A stretch of 64,000 nucleotides of DNA from Nitrospira sp. (GCA_036984305.1 BQWY01000001.1:2687501-2751500), one strand, 5' to 3'. Shown: positions 35,843 through 44,498, numbered from the stretch's first letter. Translations and numbers: made by a program. Notes: generated by a model from the sequence alone, not told the origin.

Positions 35843-37219
35843 TTAACGATAAAATCGAAGACCGGCCACTTGGGAAACCAGTTCCTCCACCCGCCTATTG
35901 ACGGGGCTGAACGGATCCATGCATAGGATCGTTTCTTCCCAGTAGCCGTTCAACTTCAGGTACGTCCAGTCGACGGTATACGAGCGATTCTTGGCTCGCG
36001 CGAAACGGATGAAATCTCCCCGTACCTTGGCCCGCGTAGACTGCGGCGGAACGGACATGGCTCGTTGCACGGCGTCCTCCGTGACCATGCGGTCGACCAA
36101 CCCTTTGTTTTCCATCAGATAGTAGAGTCCACGTGTTCGTTTGACGTCGTGAAACTGGAGGTCCATCAGGAACACCCGAGGATCATCCCACCCGACTGCC
36201 TTCTTGTCTACATAAGATTGAATCACGTGCCGCTTAGCCACCCAATCGATTTCGCGGCCCAACTGCATGGGATCTTCTTCCAAACGATCCAATATCCGCG
36301 CCCATTTTCCGAGTACGTCGTCCATGACAGCATCACTCGGCTGAGCTGCGAGGAATTCTTGCGCCCGGTCGAGGTACACCCGCTGTATCTCAAGTGCGCT
36401 CATCTGCCGTCCATCATCGAGCCGAACCTTTTTTTTCAAGGTCGGATCACGTGAAATCTCCCGAATGGCCTTAACGGGGTCTTCTAGTTCCATACCATTA
36501 ACGGTGTACCCCTCCTCGATCATGGAAAGGACCAGCGTCGCCGTCCCGACCTTCAAGTAAGTGGCGTACTCGGACATGTTCGAATCCCCCACGATGATGT
36601 GGAGACGACGATATCGCTCGGCATCGGCATGCGGTTCGTCACGCGTATTGATGATGCTTCGGGAAGAGGTCGTGGACGAGGATGTTTTTTCGTGAATGTG
36701 TTGGGCCCGTTGTGAAATGAAAAACTGCGGCTTCCCCGACACCTTCAAGACCTTTCCGGCTCCCGCGTAGATCTGTCTCGTCACGAAAAATGGGATCAGT
36801 TGCTCGGTGACTTTCCAGAAATCGACGTCACGCCGCATGAGGTAGTTTTCATGGCAACCGTAGGTGTTTCCAAGGGAATCGGTGTTGTTCTTGAAGATAT
36901 AGATCTCCCCCGACAGGCCCTCTTCGCGTAAGCGCTCTTCGGCGGCGGGTAGACACGCCTCGAGCAGGCGTTCCCCCGCCTTGTCGTGCACCACCAGATC
37001 AAGGATGTTATCGCACTCCGGCGTCGAATATTCGGGATGACAGCCTGTGTCTTGATAAAAGCGAGCCCCATTGACCAGGAACGCATTCGAAGGCCAGCTG
37101 TTGGGAATCAGTCCCTCAAAAATGTACCCAAGGACCTTCTCCATGGGCAGGTAGATCCGGCCATTTGGAGAAAAAATGAGCCCGTACTCGTTCTCAAGTC
37201 CAAAGATCCGTGGGTTCAT
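35843..37219 (-). CDS. pafA: Pup/UBact-protein ligase PafA
   Basis: PafA attaches the C-terminal glutamate of a Pup-like modifier to substrate lysines using ATP. The 458-residue glutamine-synthetase-like protein starts NPRIFGLENEYGLIFSPNGR with a glutamate at position 9 as in actinobacterial PafA, and has LVNGARFYQDTGCHPEYSTP with the putative catalytic Asp57, IFKNNTDSLGNTYGCHENYL, SIINTRDEPHADAERYRRLH and VGDSNMSEYATYLKVGT. It lacks the extra loop typical of Dop, which separates it from the Dop gene at 38849. The start at 37219 (AAGGGTG upstream) replaces a longer frame with 23 unrelated residues. Confidence 0.95.
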   Translation of the reverse strand: MNPRIFGLENEYGLIFSPNGRIYLPMEKVLGYIFEGLIPNSWPSNAFLVNGARFYQDTGCHPEYSTPECDNILDLVVHDKAGERLLEACLPAAEERLREEGLSGEIYIFKNNTDSLGNTYGCHENYLMRRDVDFWKVTEQLIPFFVTRQIYAGAGKVLKVSGKPQFFISQRAQHIHEKTSSSTTSSRSIINTRDEPHADAERYRRLHIIVGDSNMSEYATYLKVGTATLVLSMIEEGYTVNGMELEDPVKAIREISRDPTLKKKVRLDDGRQMSALEIQRVYLDRAQEFLAAQPSDAVMDDVLGKWARILDRLEEDPMQLGREIDWVAKRHVIQSYVDKKAVGWDDPRVFLMDLQFHDVKRTRGLYYLMENKGLVDRMVTEDAVQRAMSVPPQSTRAKVRGDFIRFARAKNRSYTVDWTYLKLNGYWEETILCMDPFSPVNRRVEELVSQVAGLRFYR

Positions 37220-37302
37220 CACGAGGTCACCCTTTGAGCAGCATACACACGCGCGACGGGGCCTGCAACCGATCGCGGACGACGTCACCAGGCTGTAGAG
37301 AT

Positions 37303-37995
37303 TTAGGCGGAGATGAACTGCCGGATTTCAGCGATCGACAACCGCCGGAATTTTCTCCCGGCCTTGCTGCTACGGTCCAACACCGCGACTTCCAGTCCTT
37401 CAGAGGCAATTTTCGCGCTGTTGCCGCCTTCGAGCAGCGCGGCGTAGGACAAGGCCAGTGCCTTCCCCAAGGGAGGCAGGGGTGTCGGCACCCGATCCTT
37501 TAAGTAGGCCTGGAGAACATCAGCCCGACCACCGATCACGGCGTATGCCCGTTCGTCAATGATGCTCCCGTCGAACGAGATGCGGTAGATTTCATTGGGT
37601 TCCGTTCCCATCCCGATTCCCACGACGAGGATCTCGACCTCCAACGGCTTCAATTCCTGGCTGAAAATGGTCCCCAGCGCCTGGGAGTAGGTATTGGCCA
37701 ACGAGCGCGCGGTCACGTCCTCACGGCTATAGGTGAACCCCTTGAGATCTGCGTGGCGGATGCCGGCTTTGCGAAGGTTTTCAAACTCGCTGTACTTTCC
37801 CGCTCCAGAAAAGGCGATGCAGTCGTAGACTTCCGAGACCTTGTGCAAGGAGGCACTGGGATTATCAGCTGTGAGCAGCACACCCTGGTCGTACTCCATG
37901 GCGACGATGGAACGGCCCTTGGCGATACCCTTCTTGGCGTATTCCGCCTTGTCCTGCATCACCTGTTCCGGTGAGACGTAGTAGGGCAGCGCCAC
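37303..37995 (-). CDS. prcA: Proteasome alpha subunit PrcA
   Basis: PrcA forms the outer gating rings of the 20S core. The 230-residue protein has EYAKKGIAKGRSIVAMEYDQ, GVLLTADNPSASLHKVSEVY, FSGAGKYSEFENLRKAGIRH, TARSLANTYSQALGTIFSQE and YRISFDGSIIDERAYAVIGG, colinear with actinobacterial PrcA. It has no N-terminal threonine, as expected for an alpha subunit; residues 1-25 before KGRS would be the gating segment. It starts 3 bases after the prcB stop and ends about 83 bases before pafA, too little room for a modifier gene. Confidence 0.95.
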   Translation of the reverse strand: MALPYYVSPEQVMQDKAEYAKKGIAKGRSIVAMEYDQGVLLTADNPSASLHKVSEVYDCIAFSGAGKYSEFENLRKAGIRHADLKGFTYSREDVTARSLANTYSQALGTIFSQELKPLEVEILVVGIGMGTEPNEIYRISFDGSIIDERAYAVIGGRADVLQAYLKDRVPTPLPPLGKALALSYAALLEGGNSAKIASEGLEVAVLDRSSKAGRKFRRLSIAEIRQFISA

Positions 37996-37998
37996 TGT

Positions 37999-38823
37999 CT
38001 ATCCTTCCGTCCTTGTACGAGAGGCGATCAGTTCGCCGTACAAGGCCTTGATGGTTGCCTCGTCGACATCCATCACTCCGTGTTGTGTGATGAGCTTCGC
38101 CGTCGGGAAAATACCGCGCACGAGGTCTGGCCCGCCGGTACCCACGTCGTCCTCCGCCGCGTTGTATAGAGAGAGGAGCGCCGTCCGGATGGCCTCGGCT
38201 TGGGGAAGACGTGGTCGATAGTGCTCGCGCATTGTGTTGCGCGCCTCTTTGCCTCCCGACCCTATCGCATAGTAGTCCGATTCTTCATACCGTCCGCCGG
38301 TCACATCGTACTTAAAGATTCTGCCCTCGTTTCTGGGCAGATCGAACCCGGCATAGATCGGCATGACCACCAATCCTTGAAACACCATCGGCAAGTTGGC
38401 CTTGACCATTTGCCCAAGCTTATTGGCCTTCCCCTCGCATGAGAGCTGAACGCCTTCGAGTTTCTCGTAGTGTTCCAATTCCGTTTGGAAGAGTTTGGCC
38501 ATTTCCAGACAAGGTCCTGCCGCACCGGCAATAGCCATGGCAGAAAATCCGTCGATGGAAAAGACCTTTTGGATCCGCCGATCGGCAATCTGATACCCTT
38601 CCGTCGCCCGTCGATCACCAGCCATCACAACACCATCGGCGAACTTGAGGGCTAACACCGTGGTCCCGATCGGGACGGAGGGGACACCATGACCTGATGA
38701 CGGATCGCGGGATCCGACCAGCGCTTGTGAACGCGGTGACGACGCGGTCAGATCGGGCCGCTCGTGTTGAAGAAAATCAAAAAAACTTGAACCGTCGTGG
38801 TGGGGGAAAAAGGGAAGCTTCAT
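37999..38823 (-). CDS. prcB: Proteasome beta subunit PrcB
   Basis: PrcB is the catalytic subunit of the 20S core. The 274-residue precursor has a propeptide of about 53 residues ending VPSVPIG, followed by TTVLALKFADGVVMAGDRRA: the nucleophilic threonine (residue 54), and the later catalytic aspartate and lysine positions match (GDRRATEGY, KVFSIDGFSAMAIAG). YYAIGSGGKEARNTMREHYR and LYNAAEDDVGTGGPDLVRGI fit the C-terminal half. The start at 38823 is the first ATG after dop, with no convincing ribosome site; translation may depend on coupling with dop, which ends 25 bases upstream. Confidence 0.95.
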   Translation of the reverse strand: MKLPFFPHHDGSSFFDFLQHERPDLTASSPRSQALVGSRDPSSGHGVPSVPIGTTVLALKFADGVVMAGDRRATEGYQIADRRIQKVFSIDGFSAMAIAGAAGPCLEMAKLFQTELEHYEKLEGVQLSCEGKANKLGQMVKANLPMVFQGLVVMPIYAGFDLPRNEGRIFKYDVTGGRYEESDYYAIGSGGKEARNTMREHYRPRLPQAEAIRTALLSLYNAAEDDVGTGGPDLVRGIFPTAKLITQHGVMDVDEATIKALYGELIASRTRTEG

Positions 38824-38848
38824 GGATGTAAGATCGCGGTCAACTCGG

Positions 38849-40348
38849 CTAGGCTTGGAGCTTCGTGAGCAGCTCGGTAGCCGTGTCGCTCCCGTCAATC
38901 AGGCTTCGCGTGAGCGCTTCGGTGCCTCGATGGGGGTCTATCAGTGGAACCTTCTTGATTGTGGTATTACCGACATCGAAAAGCACTGAAGTCCAACTTG
39001 CGCCATAGACGGCCGACGCATACTTCTTCACGCAGCGCCCTCGAAAGTAGGCTCGAGTCCCGGATGGAGGCGCTTGCTCGGACTCGGCGACGAGGGCATC
39101 CGAACACAGCCGATCAATCCGGTCTGTCCGCTCGAGGGCATAATACAACCCCTTCTCCGGACGGACGTCGTGGTACTGCAGATCCATCAGCCGTACGCGA
39201 GAGTCGGACCACCCGCACCCCTTCCGTTCCATATATGACTCGATTATCTGTCGTTTGGCTACCCAATCCAGCTGGCGAGCCAATGCCATGGGCTCGGACT
39301 CCAACTTATCGAGCACCTTTCCCCAGCACTGCAGAACTTCTTGGATCTGAGGGGAAGCCGGACGCGTGGCTGAGAACTCCACGGCGGCCCGCAGATACGT
39401 CCGTTGGATATGCAAGGCGGTTGTCGGGCGGCCATCAGCCAACTTCAACGTTTGCTTGACTTCCAAATCACGTGAGACTTCTTTGATGGCACGGACTGGA
39501 TTCTCCAGTTCGAACGCGGGTATCACCCATCCGGCTTCCACCATGTCCAGGACGAGGCCGAGGGTTCCCACTTTCAGGAACGTTGACAGTTCAGCCATAT
39601 TGGCGTCGCCCACAATTACATGAAGCCGTCGATACTTGCTGGGATCGCTGTGCGGTTCGTCCCGAGTATTGATGATGGGACGCTTCACCATCGTGTTGAG
39701 ATCCATCAGCGACTCGAAGAAGTCCGCCCGCTGGGAGATCTGAAATTCACAGTGCGATGTTTGGTTTTCGGCTCCTACCTTGCCTGCCCCGGCGAAAATC
39801 TGACGGGTCACGAAAAAGGGCACAAGGATCTTGGCCAGCATGTCAAAGGACACAGCTCGAGAAACCAGATAATTCTCATGGTAGCCGTAACTATTTCCCT
39901 TCCCGTCCGAGTTGTTCTTGTAGAGAACGAAGGGGTTTCCGGAACCACGTGACGTGTCTAACGCACGCAATGCCTTTTGGACGATCAACTCGCCCGCGCG
40001 CTCGTGCGCCACAATCTCACGAGGCGTCAAGCACTCTGGAGTGCTGTATTCGGGATGCGCTCCGTCGACATACAGGCGCCCTCCGTTCCCCAATAGCTTA
40101 TTTAATTGCCGATTGTATTCAGGACCGGGACGCTCGCGTTCGCCTTCGACTTCGAACCCCCGAGCATCCAGCAATGGGTTTTCATTCTCGTAGTCCCAAA
40201 CACCATGGGGAGCGGGCAGAGAAGGATACGCGGCGATGACCTGGATGGAGTTGACGACCGGATCCGAGAAATTCGGATCCATAGAGGCAATGCCGAATTC
40301 CGTTTCAGTTCCGACAACTCTGGAAAGCGGTGCATACGCTGCAGTCAT
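38849..40348 (-). CDS. dop: Pup/UBact deamidase-depupylase Dop
   Basis: Dop removes the Pup-like modifier from proteins and deamidates it where it ends in glutamine. The 499-residue protein is colinear with actinobacterial Dop: VVGTETEFGIASMDPN, the Dop-specific loop around WDYENENPLLDARGF (about 51-65), NGGRLYVDGAHPEYSTPECL with the nucleophile-position Asp95, KNNSDGKGNSYGYHENYLVS, PIINTRDEPHSDPSKYRRLH, VGDANMAELSTFLKVGT and PPSGTRAYFRGRCVKKYASA. The start is the ATG at 40348; the longest frame begins with a TTG two codons earlier. It starts 17 bases after the ATPase gene. Confidence 0.95.
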   Translation of the reverse strand: MTAAYAPLSRVVGTETEFGIASMDPNFSDPVVNSIQVIAAYPSLPAPHGVWDYENENPLLDARGFEVEGERERPGPEYNRQLNKLLGNGGRLYVDGAHPEYSTPECLTPREIVAHERAGELIVQKALRALDTSRGSGNPFVLYKNNSDGKGNSYGYHENYLVSRAVSFDMLAKILVPFFVTRQIFAGAGKVGAENQTSHCEFQISQRADFFESLMDLNTMVKRPIINTRDEPHSDPSKYRRLHVIVGDANMAELSTFLKVGTLGLVLDMVEAGWVIPAFELENPVRAIKEVSRDLEVKQTLKLADGRPTTALHIQRTYLRAAVEFSATRPASPQIQEVLQCWGKVLDKLESEPMALARQLDWVAKRQIIESYMERKGCGWSDSRVRLMDLQYHDVRPEKGLYYALERTDRIDRLCSDALVAESEQAPPSGTRAYFRGRCVKKYASAVYGASWTSVLFDVGNTTIKKVPLIDPHRGTEALTRSLIDGSDTATELLTKLQA

Positions 40349-40365
40349 AACCAATCGTGACTACC

Positions 40366-42135
40366 CTACAAATAATGCCCGGTTCCAACCGTCTCGATCT
40401 GCCGCGCGTCTGTTCCCCCGCCGGAAATCGTCCTGATATGCACGATCTTCTCCCCCTTCTTTCCGGCGATTTTTGCCCAATCATCCGGATTCGTGGTGTT
40501 GGGCAGATCTTCATGCTCTTTGAATTCCTCACGGATGGCGCGGATGAGATCCTCGCTGCGGAGTCCCTGCCCTTCATTAGCGATTGCCCGCTTGACTGCG
40601 AACTTTTTGGCCCGCGACACGATTCCTTCGATGAGGGCGCCGCTGGCGAAGTCCTTGAAGTACAGCACCTCTTTTTCGCCGTTCGCGTAGGTGACTTCGA
40701 TAAACCGGTTCTCTTCGGCCGTGCTGTACATCTGTGCCACGGTCGTCGCAATCACCTCCGCAACGAGTGCGTCGACGTCACCCTTGTGTTGTTTGAGATC
40801 GTTGGCGTCAAATGGCAAAGCGGTCGTGACATATTTCGAAAAGATGTCCTTGGCCGCCATCACGTCGGGCCTGGACACTTTCACTTTCACGTCCAATCGT
40901 CCCGCCCGCAAAACCGCGGGATCGATGAGATCTTGTCGGTTGCTTGCCCCGATGACGATCACATTGGTCAACCGCTCCACGCCGTCGATTTCGGAGAGAA
41001 ACTGCGGCACGATAGTCGACTCGATGTCCGATGAGATCCCGGTTCCCCGGGTACGAAACAAGGCATCCATTTCGTCAAAGAAGACGATGACCGGATGACC
41101 GCTCGCCGCCCGCTCTTTCGCTTTCTTAAATACTTCGCGAACCTGCCGTTCCGACTCCCCGACATACTTGTTCAACAATTCGGGCCCTTTCACATGCAGG
41201 AAGTAACTCCGGACTTCCTTGCCGGTGAGATGCCCCAGCTTCCGAGCGATCGAATTTGCAACGGCCTTCGCAATCAGGGTTTTCCCACAACCTGGTGGCC
41301 CGTACAGCAGGACTCCCTTTGGAGCCGCCAGCTTGTATTCCGCGAACAAGTGCGGATACAGGAAGGGCAACTCAACGGCGTCACGGACCTGTTCGAGTTC
41401 ACGCTGCAACCCTCCAATATCCTCATAGGCGATGTCTGGAATTTCCTCCAGCACCAACTCTTCGGCCTCGGATTTTGGCAACTTCTCGATCACGCAGCCT
41501 GAACGAGGGTCATATAGTAAATGGTCGCCCACACTGAGTCTCTGGGCCAGTAGCGGCTCGCCCAGTTCGGCCACCTTTTCTTCATCGAAGTGCAAGGTGA
41601 CGAGCGCCCGCTTCTCGTCAATGACGTCTTTGAGCCGCACCACCTCGCCCTGACTGTCAAATCCACGCGACTCAATGATGTTGAGCGCCTCGTTCAGGAT
41701 CACTTCCTGCCCCTTGCGAAGATTCTTCACGATGATCGACGGATGCACGCTGACTTTCATTTTGCGACCGGAGACATACACGTTCACGGTGTCATCGTCG
41801 TTTGCACTCGAAAAGATGGCGTAGGAATTTGGCGGCGCCGTCAACTTGTCGATTTCGGCGCGCAGCGATTCAATCTGCGCTTTGGCGTCCTGCAGCGTAC
41901 TAGCGAGGCGTTCGTTCTGACGATTGGTTTGTTCGAGTTGGTGGCGGGATTGATACAATCGGCGGATCTCTTCCTCCATCGATTGGATTTGCACGCGAAG
42001 CTTTTCGATCTCTCGCTGGTGCTCGTCGTGTTTCTGCACGCGTGGAGATTCTCCTTCGGACAGCCGACGGGTTATCTTCTTGACGGATTCACGGAGAGAA
42101 TGAATGCGTCCTGCGCCCTTTCGGGATTCACCCAT
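40366..42135 (-). CDS. arc: Proteasome-associated AAA+ ATPase ARC (Mpa)
   Basis: ARC/Mpa recognises the modifier through its coiled coil, unfolds the substrate and feeds the 20S core. The 589-residue protein has an N-terminal coiled coil (about 20-100, EKLRVQIQSMEEEIRRLYQS), OB-type interdomain (FSSANDDDTVNVYVSGRKMK, KNLRKGQEVILNEALNIIES), and an AAA+ domain with Walker A LLYGPPGCGKTLIAKAVANS, pore-loop region YFLHVKGPELLNKYVGESER and Walker B VIVFFDEMDALFRTRG. It ends GHYL, close to the GQYL docking tail of Mpa that opens the alpha-ring gate. The promoter lies about 57 bases upstream. It is the first gene of the proteasome run. Confidence 0.95.
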   Translation of the reverse strand: MGESRKGAGRIHSLRESVKKITRRLSEGESPRVQKHDEHQREIEKLRVQIQSMEEEIRRLYQSRHQLEQTNRQNERLASTLQDAKAQIESLRAEIDKLTAPPNSYAIFSSANDDDTVNVYVSGRKMKVSVHPSIIVKNLRKGQEVILNEALNIIESRGFDSQGEVVRLKDVIDEKRALVTLHFDEEKVAELGEPLLAQRLSVGDHLLYDPRSGCVIEKLPKSEAEELVLEEIPDIAYEDIGGLQRELEQVRDAVELPFLYPHLFAEYKLAAPKGVLLYGPPGCGKTLIAKAVANSIARKLGHLTGKEVRSYFLHVKGPELLNKYVGESERQVREVFKKAKERAASGHPVIVFFDEMDALFRTRGTGISSDIESTIVPQFLSEIDGVERLTNVIVIGASNRQDLIDPAVLRAGRLDVKVKVSRPDVMAAKDIFSKYVTTALPFDANDLKQHKGDVDALVAEVIATTVAQMYSTAEENRFIEVTYANGEKEVLYFKDFASGALIEGIVSRAKKFAVKRAIANEGQGLRSEDLIRAIREEFKEHEDLPNTTNPDDWAKIAGKKGEKIVHIRTISGGGTDARQIETVGTGHYL

Positions 42136-42191
42136 GCGAGCTCTCGCCTATCGAGTCAGCGAAACACCGCACCGTTGGCGAGCTTGAAGGC

Positions 42192-42220
42192 ATTCTAACA
42201 CCCACCCTATGCATGGTCAA
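42192..42220 (-). promoter_or_regulatory. Predicted sigma70 promoter of the proteasome operon
   Basis: On the minus strand, TTGACC (42220-42215) and TAGAAT (42197-42192) are separated by exactly 17 bases. Transcription would start near 42185, about 50 bases before the ARC start codon. It lies in the 144-base gap after thiE, so the proteasome genes have their own start rather than depending on the thiamine genes. Confidence 0.68.
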
Positions 42221-42279
42221 CTGGAACGCGGTTGTATCGCGACGATTGCATCTCAGTTGTACGAACTTGTTCGATTGCA

Positions 42280-42912
42280 TTATGCGGGCCGGCGCAATGC
42301 AGAAAGAAAATCGGCCGTCTCACGCGCAACGTTGTCCGCCATGAGCAGCGACGACAACACCGCAACTCCGAATGCTCCCGCTTGCCGCACTTGCGCCACA
42401 TGCTCCAATGTGATCCCGCCAATTGCGAACACTGGAATTTTGGTGACTCGCGCCACCGCCTCGAGCGATCTCAACCCCAACGGCGGTCCGTACGCCCGCT
42501 TGGAAGGCGTTTCAAACACGGGACCGAACACGACGAAATCCGCACCCTCGTCCGACGCGCGACGGACATCGTCAACGGAATGCGTCGATTGACCGATCAG
42601 CTTTTCAGCTCCCAAGATACGACGTGCCACGGAAGCCGGAAGACTATCCGCCCTCAAATGAACTCCGTCTGCATCCGTCGCCAAGGCGACGTCGAGACGG
42701 TCGTTCACGAGCACGATGGGATGGCGCGCCCGGAGACCGCGCCGAACGTCGGCGACGAAATTGAGCAGCGGCCCGACGGCAAGATCTCGCTCGCGCACTT
42801 GCAGCGCCGGTAGACCGGACTCGACGGCGGAGCGAATCAACGGCAGAATCGCCCGCCCCCGCGTCTGCATTCGATCGGTTACGAGATACAGACGAAAATC
42901 CACCGCCGCCAT
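42280..42912 (-). CDS. thiE: Thiamine-phosphate synthase ThiE
   Basis: ThiE joins hydroxymethylpyrimidine diphosphate and the thiazole phosphate to make thiamine monophosphate. The 210-residue TIM-barrel protein has RLYLVTDRMQTRGRA, ALQVRERDL, VLVNDRLDVALATDADGVHL, IGQSTHSVDDVRRASDEGAD, FVVFGPVFETPSKRAYGPPL and IPVFAIGGITLEHV, the usual ordered motifs. It follows thiG after 15 bases. Residues and length are ordinary, and no fusion to ThiD is present. Confidence 0.94.
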   Translation of the reverse strand: MAAVDFRLYLVTDRMQTRGRAILPLIRSAVESGLPALQVRERDLAVGPLLNFVADVRRGLRARHPIVLVNDRLDVALATDADGVHLRADSLPASVARRILGAEKLIGQSTHSVDDVRRASDEGADFVVFGPVFETPSKRAYGPPLGLRSLEAVARVTKIPVFAIGGITLEHVAQVRQAGAFGVAVLSSLLMADNVARETADFLSALRRPA

Positions 42913-42927
42913 GTCGGACCAACACGC

Positions 42928-43701
42928 CTACAGCATGCCCTCGATCGGGCTGCTCGCGGTGGCATACAAGCGGCGCGGCATCCGTCCGGCTTTAAATGCC
43001 AGTCGCCCCGCATCGACGGCGTGCTTCATCGCCTCCGCCATCATAATCGGATGCTGGGCTCCGGCGATTGCGGTATTCATCAAGACAGCATCGGCGCCGT
43101 ACTCCATCGCCAACGCCGCATCGGAGGCCGTCCCGACTCCGGCATCTACAATGACTGGAACTTTCACCGTTTCCAAAATGATTTTCAGGTTGTATGGGTT
43201 GCGGATGCCGAGACCGGACCCGATCGGAGCCGCAAGCGGCATGACAGCGGGACAGCCGACATCGACCAGTTTTTTGGCCACGATGGGATCATCGTTCGTA
43301 TAAGGAAAGACAACGAAACCCTCTTTCACCAGAATTTTCGCCGCTTCGATGAGTCCGGCGGTGTCCGGAAACAGAGTTTTCTCGTCTCCAATCACTTCCA
43401 GTTTGACCAGATCGGACACGCCTGCCGCGCGCGCAAGCCTCGCATACCGTACCGCGTCCTCCACCGTGTAGCATCCGGCCGTATTCGGAAGAATCGTATA
43501 TTTCTTCGGATCCAGATAATCGAGCAGGTTCTCCTTCGTGCGGTCGGTGACGTTGACACGGCGGACTGCCACCGTCACCACATCGGCACCCGAGGCCTCA
43601 ATGGCTTTCTGCGTTTCAACGAAGTCCTTGTACTTTCCGGTCCCAACCCACAACCGCGATTTGAACTCGCGGCCTGCTATTATCAACCGATCGTCCGTCA
43701 T
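42928..43701 (-). CDS. thiG: Thiazole synthase ThiG
   Basis: ThiG builds the thiazole ring from deoxyxylulose phosphate, dehydroglycine and sulfur delivered by ThiS thiocarboxylate. The 257-residue protein has [71 protein letters not shown] with the Schiff-base lysine, [20 protein letters not shown] and [20 protein letters not shown]. Its ATG overlaps the thiS stop by 4 nt (ATGA), coupling the two. Neither ThiF nor a ThiH or ThiO homologue is in the window. Confidence 0.95.
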   Translation of the reverse strand: MTDDRLIIAGREFKSRLWVGTGKYKDFVETQKAIEASGADVVTVAVRRVNVTDRTKENLLDYLDPKKYTILPNTAGCYTVEDAVRYARLARAAGVSDLVKLEVIGDEKTLFPDTAGLIEAAKILVKEGFVVFPYTNDDPIVAKKLVDVGCPAVMPLAAPIGSGLGIRNPYNLKIILETVKVPVIVDAGVGTASDAALAMEYGADAVLMNTAIAGAQHPIMMAEAMKHAVDAGRLAFKAGRMPRRLYATASSPIEGML

Positions 43702-43940
43702 GATCGTCCTCTGTCGCGGGGCGGAGACACAACGCCTGGGTCGCCACCGCCTATAAAGCTGATAATCTCAACCCGATCGCCCTCTCGCAGGGCGCGCGTC
43801 GGGAACTCTCCCCGATCTAGGATCTCCAGATTCAGTTCGACCGCAACACGGTCACCGGGCACATCGAGCGTCGCCAGCAAGTCGGCCACGGTCGAGCCGG
43901 ATATGGTCTCCCGCTGTTCGCCGTTGACCTGAATTTGCAT
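43698..43940 (-). CDS. thiS: Sulfur carrier ThiS with C-terminal extension
   Basis: ThiS is a ubiquitin-fold carrier whose C-terminal glycine is adenylated by ThiF and converted to a thiocarboxylate. The 80-residue frame has [40 protein letters not shown] and [10 protein letters not shown], but then continues for 14 residues ([14 protein letters not shown]) past the Gly64-Gly65-Gly66 end. Normal ThiS stops at the glycines. The tail would have to be cleaved, or thiS read differently, for function. The tail is encoded immediately before the overlapping thiG start. The promoter leaves only about a 13-base leader, so no riboswitch is upstream. Confidence 0.88.
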   Translation of the reverse strand: MQIQVNGEQRETISGSTVADLLATLDVPGDRVAVELNLEILDRGEFPTRALREGDRVEIISFIGGGDPGVVSPPRDRGRS

Positions 43941-43959
43941 TCCACTCTCTCTCAGGGTA

Positions 43960-43989
43960 ATCCTAGGGAACCATTTCTCGGAATGTCAA
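43960..43989 (-). promoter_or_regulatory. Predicted sigma70 promoter of thiSGE
   Basis: On the minus strand, TTGACA (43989-43984) and TAGGAT (43965-43960) are separated by 18 bases. Transcription would start near 43953, giving a very short leader before the thiS ATG at 43940. A GAGAGAG stretch in that leader could serve as ribosome site. There is no room for a TPP riboswitch between this promoter and thiS. Confidence 0.6.
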
Positions 43990-44015
43990 TAAAGGTTGCT
44001 GCCGGGGATCCACAG

Positions 44016-44498
44016 ATGAACCGCTCCAATGAACGGGTCGCGGAACTTTTCCAGAGGATGGCCGACATCCTGCAGGCCAAACGGCAAAACCCCTACCGGA
44101 TTCGTGCGTATCGCCGCGCAGCAGAGGCCGTCACGGCCTTGGAGGAGAATCTTGACGCCGTCGCCCAGCGAGGGGCACTAGAGCAGATACCCGGAATTGG
44201 ACGCGAGCTGGCCAATAAGATCCACGAGTTCTTGCACGGTGGGACGATCCAAGCCTACGAATCTCTCAAACGACCGCTGCCAGATGAAGTAACCGCCTGG
44301 ATCATGCTGCCTGGCCTTTCGGAGCCACTGGTGCAACACCTCTATTTTAAGTTGGGCATCACGACGTTGGATGACCTGGCCGCCCTGGTTCGCACACACA
44401 TGCTGCGCACACTGCCAAGTTTTGATGCAGACGAGTTCATGCTACTGGAGGCCATTGAACAGCTCCGAGTTGAATCTACACCATCCCATGAGGGCTGA
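44016..44498 (+). CDS. Helix-hairpin-helix protein, PolX N-terminal-like
   Basis: The 160-residue protein resembles the N-terminal part of family X DNA polymerases without the catalytic domain: NERVAELFQRMADILQAKRQ, NPYRIRAYRRAAEAVTALEE and LEQIPGIGRELANKIHEFLH form the HHH_8-type DNA-binding helices and hairpin, followed by a second, degenerate helix-hairpin-helix (LPGLSEPLVQHLYFKLGITT). It may bind DNA ends or gaps. The polymerase and PHP modules of full PolX are absent. The start at 44016 is where conservation begins; an ATG at 43983 is also possible and would overlap the thiS promoter. Confidence 0.7.
   Translation: MNRSNERVAELFQRMADILQAKRQNPYRIRAYRRAAEAVTALEENLDAVAQRGALEQIPGIGRELANKIHEFLHGGTIQAYESLKRPLPDEVTAWIMLPGLSEPLVQHLYFKLGITTLDDLAALVRTHMLRTLPSFDADEFMLLEAIEQLRVESTPSHEG

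Noticed and set aside
42136-42279. Possible Pup/UBact gene upstream of ARC
   Set aside because: The gap is shorter than a modifier gene would need, is occupied by the promoter, and contains no suitable open frame ending in Gly-Gly-Glu/Gln or a UBact-like end.
43941-43958. CTGAGA in the thiS leader, as in TPP riboswitches
   Set aside because: Only this hexamer is present. The predicted leader is about 13 bases and the rest of the aptamer is absent upstream, so it is a chance match.
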